Positions 42,839 through 51,116 of a stretch of DNA of 52,533 bases are shown here, piece after piece (positions within the stretch are counted from its first letter, which is position 1; each line of letters starts with the position of its first letter). The stretch is from Methylobacterium hispanicum. GTDB taxonomy: Bacteria > Pseudomonadota > Alphaproteobacteria > Rhizobiales > Beijerinckiaceae. The notes under the pieces are model-generated. The model was not told the origin of the DNA and made no database searches. It saw only the letters and a list, made by a program, of their open reading frames with translations. The stretch covers positions 1 to 52,533 of the forward strand of contig NZ_BPQO01000038.1 of NCBI RefSeq assembly GCF_022179285.1, given 5' to 3'. The translations under genes were made by a program, and so were the position numbers.

Positions 42839-43450
42839 TCAGTCCTGCTTCTCGAAGGCGCCCGCGATCGTGAGATGCAGCTCGTCGCCGATCAGCGGCA
42901 CGTAGGTCTTCACGCCGAACTCGGAGCGCTTGAGCTTGCCGGTGGCCTCGAAGCCGACGGTGGTCTTCTTGTTCAGCGGGTTGGTGCCGGCGCCGACCAG
43001 GGTGACGTCGAGCGTCACCGGCTTGGTCACGCCGTGGAGCGTCAGGTCGCCAGTTACCTTCGCGTGGTCCTTGCCGGCCGGCACGACCTTGGTGGACACG
43101 AAGGTCATGTCGGGGAACTTGGCGGCGTCGAGCCACTGGTCGCCCTTGAGCTCGTCGGTAAGCTTGGCGCTGGTGGTCGTCACCGAGGCAACCGGGATCT
43201 TCACCGAGAGCTTGGCCGCCGCCGGGTTCTTCGGCTGCAGCTCCAGCGTGCCCGACACGTCCGAGAAGCCGCCGGCGTAGTTCGAGAAGCCCATGTGGGA
43301 GACGCGCCAGCCGACCTGGGTGTGGTTCGGATCGACCGCGTAGGTGCCGGCCTGGATCTGGGCCGGGTCGCGAGTCGGAGCAGTCTGGGCGATAGCAGGC
43401 GCGGAAAGGGTCAGGGCCAAGCCAAGGATCGAGGCGGTGAGGGACTTCAC
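42839..43450 (-). CDS. YceI-family periplasmic lipocalin-like protein
   Basis: 203 residues from GTG 43450 (GGAGA five bases upstream). The signal peptide is VKSLTASILGLALTLSAPAIA. The mature YceI domain starts GTYAVDPNHTQVGWRVSHMG and contains SVTTTSAKLTDELKGDQWLD, VSTKVVPAGKDHAKVTGDLT and LHGVTKPVTLDVTLVGAG. YceI proteins bind polyprenyl or quinone-like lipids in the periplasm. It is first of a three-gene unit with cytochrome b and FMN reductase, divergent from a LysR gene. Confidence 0.93.
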   Translation of the reverse strand: MKSLTASILGLALTLSAPAIAQTAPTRDPAQIQAGTYAVDPNHTQVGWRVSHMGFSNYAGGFSDVSGTLELQPKNPAAAKLSVKIPVASVTTTSAKLTDELKGDQWLDAAKFPDMTFVSTKVVPAGKDHAKVTGDLTLHGVTKPVTLDVTLVGAGTNPLNKKTTVGFEATGKLKRSEFGVKTYVPLIGDELHLTIAGAFEKQD

Positions 43451-43568
43451 GGTTGTCTCCGGTTCGTAAACAGGGCGCCGGGCTCGCCTTCCCGACGAGC
43501 CGTGTTTTGGCGTTGATGGTTGCCTACCCCCATTCCCGGCCCGATGTGAGACTGCTATCCGGCACCAC

Positions 43569-44507
43569 ATGGTTGCTCGAGCGGAAACCTTCGGCGGCGA
43601 CATTCTTGACGTGCGCGCCTTCTGCGCGGTGGTCGATCTCGGCACCGTGACGGCGGCCGCCGCGAGCCTGCGGGAGACCAAGGGCAGCGTGAGCCGCCGG
43701 CTCTCCCGGCTGGAACGGGCGCTCGACGCCCGCCTTCTCGCGCGCCATCCCAGGGCGGTCACCCCGACCCCCGAGGGGCTCGCCTTCTACGCCAGGGCGA
43801 AGGAGGGCTTGGCCCTGTTCGACGAGGCCGCCGAGAGCGCGCGCGACTCCCATGCGGTCCCAGCCGGGCACCTGCGGGTGACCACCTCCGTCGATTTCGG
43901 CATCGAGGTCATGCCCGAGATCGTGGCGAGCTTCCGGGCTCTGTTCCCGCAGATCACGGTCGAACTCCTGAACACTGACGGCGTGCTCGACCTTGCGGCC
44001 AACCGGGTCGACCTGGCGCTTCGCCTGGGCGGCGAGGACGGCGACACCGGCTATCGAGCGTCCATGATGGCCACGCTCGCCATCGGGCTCTACGCCTCGC
44101 CGGCCTACCTGGAGCGCCGGCCGGCCCCGGCGGGGCTGCCCGATCTCGCTGACTACGATCTGATCCTCGGCCGCGAGAAACTCGGGCCCTTCGCGAAACT
44201 GCTCTCCGCCGACGGGCGGATCGAGCCGGTCCTGCTTCGGCCGGCCATCCTCGCCAGCGACTTCGCAGCGGTACTGAGGTTGACGCTGGTCGGCGCCGGC
44301 ATCGGCCAGCTCCCGACCTTGGTGGCGGCCCGTTCCGTTCAGAGCGGCGATCTCGTGCGCGTGCTCCCGGGGTGGTCCTCCGGCGGCGGAACACTCCGCG
44401 CCATCAGCCTCGCGGGGCGGGAGTTGCCGGCCCGCGTTCGCCTGTTCCGCGAGCACGTGCGTGGCGCCCTGGCCAGCCGTTTAGCCGTGGAGATGGCGCC
44501 GCGCTGA
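43569..44507 (+). CDS. LysR-family regulator
   Basis: 312 residues. The N-terminal helix-turn-helix is DVRAFCAVVDLGTVTAAAAS with ETKGSVSRRLSRLERALDAR. The effector domain (HLRVTTSVDFGIEVMPEIVA) is of the CrgA-like group. It is divergent from the YceI unit with 118 bases between, so it probably regulates it. The gap contains GGCTCG/CGAGCC arms but no clear operator. Confidence 0.9.
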   Translation: MVARAETFGGDILDVRAFCAVVDLGTVTAAAASLRETKGSVSRRLSRLERALDARLLARHPRAVTPTPEGLAFYARAKEGLALFDEAAESARDSHAVPAGHLRVTTSVDFGIEVMPEIVASFRALFPQITVELLNTDGVLDLAANRVDLALRLGGEDGDTGYRASMMATLAIGLYASPAYLERRPAPAGLPDLADYDLILGREKLGPFAKLLSADGRIEPVLLRPAILASDFAAVLRLTLVGAGIGQLPTLVAARSVQSGDLVRVLPGWSSGGGTLRAISLAGRELPARVRLFREHVRGALASRLAVEMAPR

Positions 44508-44571
44508 CCTGGGTCGGCCGGGGCTCCTTCCACGCTTCCGGGCATTTATCTGATCTGCTGGCGACCAAAAC

Positions 44572-45501
44572 TTACCCCAGGCTTCCTGCAAATCGCTCGG
44601 CCAGACGCTCGGTCTTAAACGCCTCGACCACCCAACCGACGAAGACCCGCGTCTTCGGTGGCAGGTTGGCGCGCGAGGCGAAGTAGAGGGAGATCGCGCC
44701 GGCATCGGCGTACCAGCGTGGCAGCAGCCGTACGAGGTTCCCCCGTTCGAGGTCTGGGTACGCGTCGGGCACGGCTACGAGCGCCACGCCGAGCCCGAGC
44801 AGCGCCGTCTCCCGCATGGCGCTCGGGTCGTTCACGACGACGCTTTCCCGCAGGAGCGCGCTCTCCTCGCGGCCGGTTGCGTCTCGCATCGTCCAGTGCC
44901 TGATGCGACCGGTCTGGAGCGACCGCATGACGATGCCGTCGAATCCTTGGAGCCCAGCCGGATCGGAGGGCGGCACGCGGCCCCGCATGTAGGCCGGCGA
45001 CGCCACAGCGATGATGTGGGCGGGTGCCAGAGTACGGGCCACGATGCCGGGGGACAGCGCGAAGCCGCCGCCGATGGCGGCATCGTACCCCTCGGCGACG
45101 AGGTCGACCTGGCGGTTCTCGAAGTGCCATTCCGGACGGACGCGCGGATGGCGGGCCAGAAAGCCCGGCAGAAGCGGCAGGACGTGGCTTAACCCAAAGG
45201 TCGGCGGCAGGCTGACCTTGAGCGTTCCGACCGGCTCGCCGCCGTCCGCTGAGACGCCGGCAATCGCGGCTTGCAGGCCATCCAGGTTTCCTCCGACCGC
45301 CTGGCGGAAGCCCTCGCCGGCCTCGGTCAAGGTGAGCTTGCGCGTCGAGCGGTGAAACAGCCGCACCCCGAGGTTCCGCTCCAACATCGCCACGTTGCGG
45401 CTGACCGCGGCCGGCGTCAGCGACAGCCGCCGCGCGGCCTCGGAGAAGCTGCCGCTTTCGGCGCTGCGCACGAAGGCTTCGAGGTTGGCCAAAGTCTCCA
45501 T
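44572..45501 (-). CDS. LysR-family regulator
   Basis: 309 residues. It starts METLANLEAFVRSAESGSFS with helix-turn-helix LTPAAVSRNVAMLERNLGVR and a CrgA-like effector domain (EWHFENRQVDLVAEGYDAAI). It is convergent with the previous LysR gene and divergent from the SDR/F420-type/NTF2 unit. A 21-bp palindrome immediately upstream of its ATG is a likely operator, so it should control both itself and the unit. Confidence 0.92.
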   Translation of the reverse strand: METLANLEAFVRSAESGSFSEAARRLSLTPAAVSRNVAMLERNLGVRLFHRSTRKLTLTEAGEGFRQAVGGNLDGLQAAIAGVSADGGEPVGTLKVSLPPTFGLSHVLPLLPGFLARHPRVRPEWHFENRQVDLVAEGYDAAIGGGFALSPGIVARTLAPAHIIAVASPAYMRGRVPPSDPAGLQGFDGIVMRSLQTGRIRHWTMRDATGREESALLRESVVVNDPSAMRETALLGLGVALVAVPDAYPDLERGNLVRLLPRWYADAGAISLYFASRANLPPKTRVFVGWVVEAFKTERLAERFAGSLG

Positions 45502-45507
45502 GCAACA

Positions 45508-45528
45508 CCTTCAACGATCCGTTGAAGG
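45508..45528. promoter_or_regulatory. palindromic operator candidate between LysR and SDR
   Basis: CCTTCAACG (45508-45516) and CGTTGAAGG (45520-45528) form a perfect 9-bp inverted repeat around ATC, seven bases upstream of the LysR start and 82 upstream of the SDR start. Its position suggests autorepression with activation or repression of the opposed unit. Confidence 0.6.
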
Positions 45529-45609
45529 CATACCAAGCCATTTCCGGCTAATCCAGAGCGAGTGGTTGGCTCATTCTCACGCCATCAATAACGCGATGGA
45601 GTGACGACG

Positions 45610-46362
45610 GTGACCCAGCAACCCCAACCCCTCGCCGGCAAGACAGCGCTCGTGACCGGCGGCTCCCGTTCGATTGGCGCCGCCATCGCCAAGCGACTGG
45701 CCGCCGACGGGGCTACCGTTGCCCTGACTTACAGCGCCTCGCCGCAGCGTGCCGCCCAGGTCGTGGCGGACATATAGGCGGCCGGCGGCAGAGCCGTCCC
45801 GGTCGAGGCCGATGCCGGTGACCCGGCGGCCGTCCGGGCGGCCGTCGCCCGCACCGTCGAGATGCTCGGCGGCATCGACATCCTGGTCAACAACGCCGGC
45901 ATCGCCATCAACGCACCTATTGAGGAGGTCCGGTTCGAGGACTACGAGCGGATGCTCGCGGTCAACGTGACCGGCGTGTTCGTCGCGACCCAGGAGGCCG
46001 TCCGCCACATGAAGGCCGGCGGGCGCGTCATTCACATCGGCTCGTCGATGACCCGCTACGCCGCCTTCCCGACGGCCTCGGTCTACACGCTGACCAAGGG
46101 GGCCGTGGCGGGCTTCAACCGCAGCCTGGTCCGCGACCTCGGCCCGAGGGGCATCACCGTCAACACGGTGCATCCCGGTCCGACCGACACCGACATGAAC
46201 CCGGCCGACGGGCCGGTCGCCGCCATCGTGGGTCCCGGCATGGCCATCGGCCGCTACGGCCAGCCCGGCGAGGTCGCCAGCGTCGTCGCCTTTCTGGCGA
46301 GCCCCGAAGCGGCCTTCGTGACGGGCGCGGACATCGTCGCCGACGGCCAGCTCACCGCCTGA
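45610..46362 (+). pseudogene. SDR oxidoreductase, amber-interrupted
   Basis: The frame (GTG 45610, GGAG eight bases upstream; GTG 45601 possible) reads TQQPQPLAGKTALVTGGSRS with the TGxxxxxG site to RAAQVVADI, then TAG (45775-45777), then AAGGRAVPVEADAGD in the same frame. The replaced codon is probably GAG (Glu). The rest is normal: LVNNAGIAINAP, the IGSS Ser, YTLTK (YxxxK) and PGPTDTDMNPADGP, total ~250 residues. A downstream ATG (45862) could restart without the cofactor site, giving an inactive product. First gene of a three-gene unit controlled by the divergent LysR. Confidence 0.85.
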
Positions 46363-46400
46363 ACCCGGCCACCGCCAGGCCAGCGATACAGGAGCAAACC

Positions 46401-47003
46401 ATGCCCAGCATCGGCATCATCGGCGCCGGACAGATCAGCGCCGCCATCGCGACCGCGCTCGCGCGCCGTGGGATCCCTGCCACCATCGCGAATAGCCGGG
46501 GGCCGGAAAGCCTGGCGGATACCGTCGCCGCGCTCGGGCCGAGCATCACGGCGGGTACCCGCGAGGAGGCCGCCTCGAAGGACATCGTCTTCGTCGCTGT
46601 GAACTGGTCGAAGCTGCGGGCCGCCCTCGATGGCCTGTCGGACTTCGCCGGCCGCATCGTGATCGATGCGAACAACGCCATCGAGGCGCCGCTGTTCAAG
46701 CCGTTCGACCTGGGCGACCGTTCATCGTCCGAAGTGTTCGTCAGCTTCGTCCCCGGGGCTCGGGTGGTGAAGGCTTTCAACCATCTGCGGCCGGATCTCG
46801 TATCCGGCGATCCCACCAGCGACGGGGGCCGCCGCGTGCTGTTCTACTCGGGCGACGACGGGCAGGCGAAGGCGGAGGTGGCGGCGCTGATCGACCGGCT
46901 CGGCTTCTTCGGCATCGACCTGGGCTCACTCGCGGTCGGTGGTCGCTTCGTCCAGTTTCCTGGCGGGCCGCTCACCGCGCTCGACCTCGTCAAGTTCGAC
47001 TGA
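46401..47003 (+). CDS. NADPH-dependent F420 reductase-like oxidoreductase
   Basis: 200 residues. It begins MPSIGIIGAGQISAAIATAL (GxGxxxxA dinucleotide site) and has NSRGPESLADTV for NADP phosphate. The C-terminal part, VVKAFNHLRPDLVSGDP and GGRRVLFYSGDDGQAKAEVA, is typical of the F420-dependent NADP oxidoreductase-like family, many members of which act without F420. It lies 38 bases after the SDR and 33 before the NTF2-like gene. AGGAG precedes the start. Confidence 0.88.
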   Translation: MPSIGIIGAGQISAAIATALARRGIPATIANSRGPESLADTVAALGPSITAGTREEAASKDIVFVAVNWSKLRAALDGLSDFAGRIVIDANNAIEAPLFKPFDLGDRSSSEVFVSFVPGARVVKAFNHLRPDLVSGDPTSDGGRRVLFYSGDDGQAKAEVAALIDRLGFFGIDLGSLAVGGRFVQFPGGPLTALDLVKFD

Positions 47004-47036
47004 ACACCCGAACCGGCCATGCCAAGGAGACATCCC

Positions 47037-47438
47037 ATGTCGGACACAACATCGAAAATCTCAGAAGCGGCGGAGCCTGATTACGATCGGCTCCTACGCG
47101 CCAACTTAGAGCGTGTTTTCAACGAGCGGGACGCGGAGCGGCGCGCCGCAGCACTCGCCGAACTCTTCGTCGAGGAGCCTGTGATGTACGAGCCGGACAA
47201 CGTCGTGCAGGGACGCGACGCCATCTCAGCGGTCGCCGGAGCCTTGCTGGACCGGTTTGGCCCGATATTCCGCTTCACGCCGGCCGGGACGGCCGTCGGC
47301 CATCACGGCTTTGGCTCGCTGCAATGGCAGGCGGGTGACGAAGGTGGCTCGGTCACGGTCACGGGGTCGGATGTCGCAGAAGTCGTCCACGGCAGGATCG
47401 CGCGCCTCTGGGTTCTGCTTAACCCGCCGGAAGCCTGA
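47037..47438 (+). CDS. NTF2-like (SnoaL-type) protein
   Basis: 133 residues from ATG 47037 (AAGGAGA upstream). The domain reads LLRANLERVFNERDAERRAA, LAELFVEEPVMYEPDNVVQG, FTPAGTAVGHHGFGSLQWQA and ends ARLWVLLNPPEA, a standard SnoaL/NTF2 cone. It is the third gene of the SDR/F420-like unit. A polyketide-type or isomerase substrate cannot be deduced. Confidence 0.85.
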   Translation: MSDTTSKISEAAEPDYDRLLRANLERVFNERDAERRAAALAELFVEEPVMYEPDNVVQGRDAISAVAGALLDRFGPIFRFTPAGTAVGHHGFGSLQWQAGDEGGSVTVTGSDVAEVVHGRIARLWVLLNPPEA

Positions 47439-47518
47439 AACTGCCGGCGCGGAAGTTTATGGCAGGCTAGCGGAAAGGGCGATCATCCCGCTTGGAGCCG
47501 AATTCAGCCAATCGCCCA

Positions 47519-47557
47519 CTGTCCGCTTTTCCCCCTTCCGCTCCCGGAAGCGGACAG
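47519..47557. repeat. AGCGGAC palindromic repeat pair
   Basis: CTGTCCGCTT (47519-47528) and AAGCGGACAG (47548-47557) form a perfect 10-bp inverted repeat with a 19-base spacer. A third copy, GGAAGCGGAC, is at 47605-47614. Related copies occur near 36641, 36686, 41321, 41475 and, inverted, 48479-48496. Confidence 0.7.
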
Positions 47558-47672
47558 TCGCAAAACCACCCATCGCGGTCGCCCGTTCGCAGATTGGGCT
47601 GCCAGGAAGCGGACATTCCCAAAGCCTGCTTAGGGTCATTCGGCACTCTGGGGGGGCGACCATCATGCTGGC

Positions 47673-47699
47673 ACGCCGCGGCCATCTCGACCGCGGCGT
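47673..47699 (-). terminator. hairpin downstream of the tyrosine recombinase
   Basis: ACGCCGCGG (47673-47681) and CCGCGGCGT (47691-47699) pair over nine bases around a nine-base loop, six bases beyond the recombinase stop on the minus strand. No U-tract is visible. Confidence 0.5.
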
Positions 47700-47704
47700 C
47701 CGGT

Positions 47705-48334
47705 TCAGATCTCGGTCTGCTCTGAGAGGATCAGAGCGTCGTCAACCTCAATGCCGAGGTAGCGAACCGTGCTCTCCAGCTTGGTGTGGCCGAGTAGCAG
47801 TTGGCAGGCTCGTATATTGCCGGTGCGCTTGTAGACCAGCGCGACCTTCGTGCGGCGCAGGCTGTGCGTGCCGAACACCGAGGGATCCAGGCCGATCAGG
47901 GCAACCCAGCGGTCGACCAGCCGACTGTAGTGCCGCGTCGTGAGATGCTCTCCGAGTCGACTTCGGCTTGGAAACAGCCAGTCGCCGGCTTTCAACCTGC
48001 GCGCAGTCAGCCAAGCCGCGAGAGCCTCGCGCGTCGGTTCGGTAATCTCGAACGGAACCGGCCTGCCGGTCTTGCGCTGGCAGACGGTCGCTCGAAGACG
48101 CACGGCGTCGCCCAGGTAGATGTCGCTCACGCGCAGGCCGACCAGATCACACCCGCGCAGCTTGCTGTCGACGGCAAGGTTGAACAGGGCAAGGTCTCGC
48201 GTACGGTTGGCGAGCTGGAGGCGCGTGCGCAGGGCCCAGATGTGCTTCGGCTTCAGTGGCGGTTTGGGGCCGACGATACGGCCGCGGTTCCAGGGAACAC
48301 GTGTGCTGGTGGGAACAGTGACAACTTCGGGCAT
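47705..48334 (-). CDS. short tyrosine-type site-specific recombinase
   Basis: 209 residues from ATG 48334 (AGGAG upstream). The catalytic domain is complete: Arg in SKLRGCDLVGLRVSD, Lys in VCQRKTGRPVPFE, HSLRRTKVALVY (HxxR), LLGHTKLESTVRY with the His and the nucleophilic Tyr. The usual ~100-residue N-terminal core-binding domain is absent; only about 30 residues precede the catalytic part. It resembles short chromosomal integrases of Methylobacterium-type genomes. The partner site is unknown. The AGCGGAC repeats lie just downstream. Confidence 0.85.
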   Translation of the reverse strand: MPEVVTVPTSTRVPWNRGRIVGPKPPLKPKHIWALRTRLQLANRTRDLALFNLAVDSKLRGCDLVGLRVSDIYLGDAVRLRATVCQRKTGRPVPFEITEPTREALAAWLTARRLKAGDWLFPSRSRLGEHLTTRHYSRLVDRWVALIGLDPSVFGTHSLRRTKVALVYKRTGNIRACQLLLGHTKLESTVRYLGIEVDDALILSEQTEI

Positions 48335-48819
48335 GAAAGGCTCCTGGGTTGAGGAGCCCGCCATGAGGAATCCGATGCTGCCGCTGAACCCAACGTCGCA
48401 GACGGCTCTCTGCAGCACAAGCCGACATTGGCGCTGGCGGGCCTGGACCGCTGCTCCCGACCCGTAGCAGGCTCTGGGAAGGTCCGCTCCTGGACTACGC
48501 AGCCGTCGTCATCTTCGCGTTCAAGACTGTCACTCGTCGTGTGCCACGCAGCCGCCCGAGGCGTCCGTAGGCGATCGGGGGAGGGTTAGGACTGCGCCGG
48601 CACTAAGCAGCACCGAGGGTCGGGCTGTGAATCGTCTCGTGTCGCGGTTCGCGGACGACGGTGACGCTCGACGCACAAGGACCTGGGAGCCCGGAGTTCC
48701 GGCGCGTCATGACGCGCCGAGGGTAGCTGCGCGGCGTGCCGCTCGCCCCTTGGCGAACAGGCGCCAGCCGTTCCAGGCCATGGCAGTCGCCATGACACCA
48801 GAGCGGCCGTATCCGCGCG
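48335..48819. other. intergenic with an 18-bp perfect palindrome
   Basis: Between the recombinase and tadG there is no convincing gene. GGCGCGTCATGACGCGCC (48701-48718) is a perfect palindrome, and 48479-48496 holds an inverted, degenerate AGCGGAC repeat. Confidence 0.5.
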
Positions 48820-50490
48820 TTACTGCGTTAGTCTAAGCGATCCAATGCTGGATGCAATCTGGTTGAAGGCATTGATCAGACCATTTGCATCATTTGCAAC
48901 GAAGAACTGATTAGTCGTACTCGCGCAGCTGCTGAGAAGGTTAAGGCCTTGCTGATCGATAGGGTCTGCCGAGACGCTGAAGCCAATCGTGTAGATCGAT
49001 ATACCAGCAGATTTTGCATTGCTACACGCCTGCGCAGTCAGGGCGTCTAACGCATTGCGCGAGTTTGAAGCGGTCGAGATGTTTTGGTTGCCTGGTGGCA
49101 GACGTGTATTCGGACCTGACCCATCCGCGTTCTTGATGTAGCCTGCTGGAAAATACATGGACTGGTTATAGGGCGAGTTCCCGTTCATTGGCCAACTGTT
49201 CTCCCCGTCCGTCATCAGGATGAGGATCTTGTTGACTGTGCTCGAGCTGTAGGAGGCCGGCGGGCTCGATCCGCTGGCGAAGACGCTCAATGGAGACAGC
49301 GTTCGCCAACCCCACATCAGGCCCTCGTGGATGTTGGTTGACCCCAGCGGCGCCATGCCGTTGATGAGATTCTTTAGGGCGGCGGTATCGCTTGTCAGCG
49401 TTTGCAATGGCTTGGTCGTGCAGCCAAAATTCGGGCCGTTTGGCACCCCGGTGTAGGAATTGGAATTTGTCGGTGCCGCCCCAGCAGGAGAGACGTACTT
49501 GCAGGACCTTCCTTCAAGCTGCGCGAAACTCAAATTGCTCGTAGAGTCGCATCCAGACGTCCCATTCATGTCTCTGATGTAGCTATTGAAGCTGCAGTTT
49601 GAACCTACACATGCGTACGTTACACTGCCATCTCCGGGCTCGTCGGGCGCTAGCATCGGCACAAAAAGGGAATCGTTGGAAGAGGGCATAACATCTTGGA
49701 CGTTGAGCGGATAAGGCAAGGTCTCGAGACAGCCTGCCCAAGCCCAGTCAGCGTATGCACTCTGGAGTTTCGAGAAAATTTGAAGGCGATTCGTGAAGCC
49801 GGAGGCGCCCGGCGATAGCACGTTGGTCCAATGATACGAAGACTTTCCGGCAAGGTCGATCCAGGACGAGGAGCGATAGATTGCTGGAATCGCTACAGCC
49901 GAGGCAAAGGGCACGATGGAGAGGCGAGTCCCAGACGAGAAAGAGTCATTACTGTAGACGTAATCCACGAAGTTGGTCGCTGCCGTCTTCAGGGCTTGCA
50001 TTTTCGTTTGGCCGCCGCCGGAGACGTTCATCGAGCCGGTGTTGTCGAGCACGAGAGCAATTTCGAATGTTTTAGGCAGGGGAGTGGCGCAGCGCGCGGT
50101 GGCGCGCGGCCTGATCGCCGTCGTACCGGTGATCTTGCCGAAGAAGATGGGCGAAGGCATCCGCGAAGTCAGCGTGATCTGTCGCGGATTGTCGGTGATG
50201 TTGAGTGGGTCAATTGTAACCGCCGCGCCCATGAAACCAGCCATCGTCATGCTGGCCTGGATCTGCAGCGCAGGCTTGGTCGTGGAGAGCGGCGTCTGAC
50301 ATAGGGCGAGTGCCGTCGCGTCTGTGGCAGCCTGCAGTTTCACTTCAAGACGAGTAGCCAACCCGTAGTCGATAGCAGCGCCTGTGAGGCCCAGAATCGG
50401 CAGGCTGAGAAAGGCAAATAGGATCGCGACGTTGCCGTCCCGGGCTCCACGCAGGCGTGCGACAGCCTTGCACACTGCGGCTACTTGCAT
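48820..50490 (-). CDS. tadG: TadG-like pilus assembly protein with von Willebrand A domain
   Basis: 556 residues. A TadE-like N-terminal membrane anchor (RDGNVAILFAFLSLPILGLT) is followed by a large vWA domain: LVLDNTGSMNVSGG (MIDAS-type DxTxS), LILMTDGENSWPMN and SIYTIGFSVSADPIDQQ. Several paired Cys (CLETLPY, CVGSNCSF, CDSTSN, CKYV, GCTTKP) suggest periplasmic disulfides. It should be a membrane-tethered component of a Tad pilus or related secretion apparatus. It overlaps the TadE-like gene upstream by 10 bases. GC is clearly below the window average. Confidence 0.88.
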   Translation of the reverse strand: MQVAAVCKAVARLRGARDGNVAILFAFLSLPILGLTGAAIDYGLATRLEVKLQAATDATALALCQTPLSTTKPALQIQASMTMAGFMGAAVTIDPLNITDNPRQITLTSRMPSPIFFGKITGTTAIRPRATARCATPLPKTFEIALVLDNTGSMNVSGGGQTKMQALKTAATNFVDYVYSNDSFSSGTRLSIVPFASAVAIPAIYRSSSWIDLAGKSSYHWTNVLSPGASGFTNRLQIFSKLQSAYADWAWAGCLETLPYPLNVQDVMPSSNDSLFVPMLAPDEPGDGSVTYACVGSNCSFNSYIRDMNGTSGCDSTSNLSFAQLEGRSCKYVSPAGAAPTNSNSYTGVPNGPNFGCTTKPLQTLTSDTAALKNLINGMAPLGSTNIHEGLMWGWRTLSPLSVFASGSSPPASYSSSTVNKILILMTDGENSWPMNGNSPYNQSMYFPAGYIKNADGSGPNTRLPPGNQNISTASNSRNALDALTAQACSNAKSAGISIYTIGFSVSADPIDQQGLNLLSSCASTTNQFFVANDANGLINAFNQIASSIGSLRLTQ

Positions 50491-51116
50491 TCTTCGCCTC
50501 CCGGAAGGACCACCTCGGTGTAGGTGTTCGCTCCGTATTTCTTGCCGCCCCGAGCCGGCCAGGGCATGCTAACCTTGAAACTGAAAGTTCCGTTCGCGTT
50601 GCCAAGCAGCTTGACCAATGCACTGCCGAGGAGTGGCCTATAGTCCATGTTGGCTTCAGTCAGGATATACCGTACGCCTGTTGTCTGAAATCCGGCTGGC
50701 ACAGTCAGGTCGCTTGCGGCACCGAGACCTCGGGCCGTGGCGTTTGCGCTTGCGGTGCTGGAACAAACCTTCGGGATGAGGTTGAGCTTCGTCAGATCGA
50801 CGCCCATCGCACTCACGACGATCTTGACTCCAGAACTATCGAATGGGCGCAGCACTGCATTCGAGGAGGCGAAGATATCTGCCATGAGACCGGAGCCGAT
50901 AGGGTTCTGTGTGTCTCCCTGAGCTGTCAGGTCCGACACAGTACGGGCGAGCAGTGTCAGCTTGCGCCAGTTGTCGATCGCATGTGCGTACTCTGAGACG
51001 CCAGCGAAGACTAACAGCAGCACCGGCAGTATTAACGCAAATTCGGTCATGGCGCTGCCCGAGCGACACAAAGTAAAACGGGCCACTACGGTTCCGGGCG
51101 CCTCTAACTGGCACAT
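50481..51116 (-). CDS. TadE-like pseudopilin
   Basis: 211 residues. The N-terminal CRSGSAMTEFALILPVLLLV segment has the pseudopilin-like Glu after the charged region (TEFALILP), and a hydrophobic helix. The remainder is a Ser/Thr-rich periplasmic part ending LPGGEECK. It overlaps the previous TadE-like gene (13 bases) and tadG (10 bases), a tight operon. The start (51116) is defined by the overlap. Confidence 0.8.
   Translation of the reverse strand: MCQLEAPGTVVARFTLCRSGSAMTEFALILPVLLLVFAGVSEYAHAIDNWRKLTLLARTVSDLTAQGDTQNPIGSGLMADIFASSNAVLRPFDSSGVKIVVSAMGVDLTKLNLIPKVCSSTASANATARGLGAASDLTVPAGFQTTGVRYILTEANMDYRPLLGSALVKLLGNANGTFSFKVSMPWPARGGKKYGANTYTEVVLPGGEECK

Noticed and set aside
48701..48718. 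Perfect 18-bp palindrome as a replication origin or att core
   Set aside because: There are no iterons, DnaA boxes, rep gene or recombinase-type flanks tied to it. It is listed only as part of the intergenic region.
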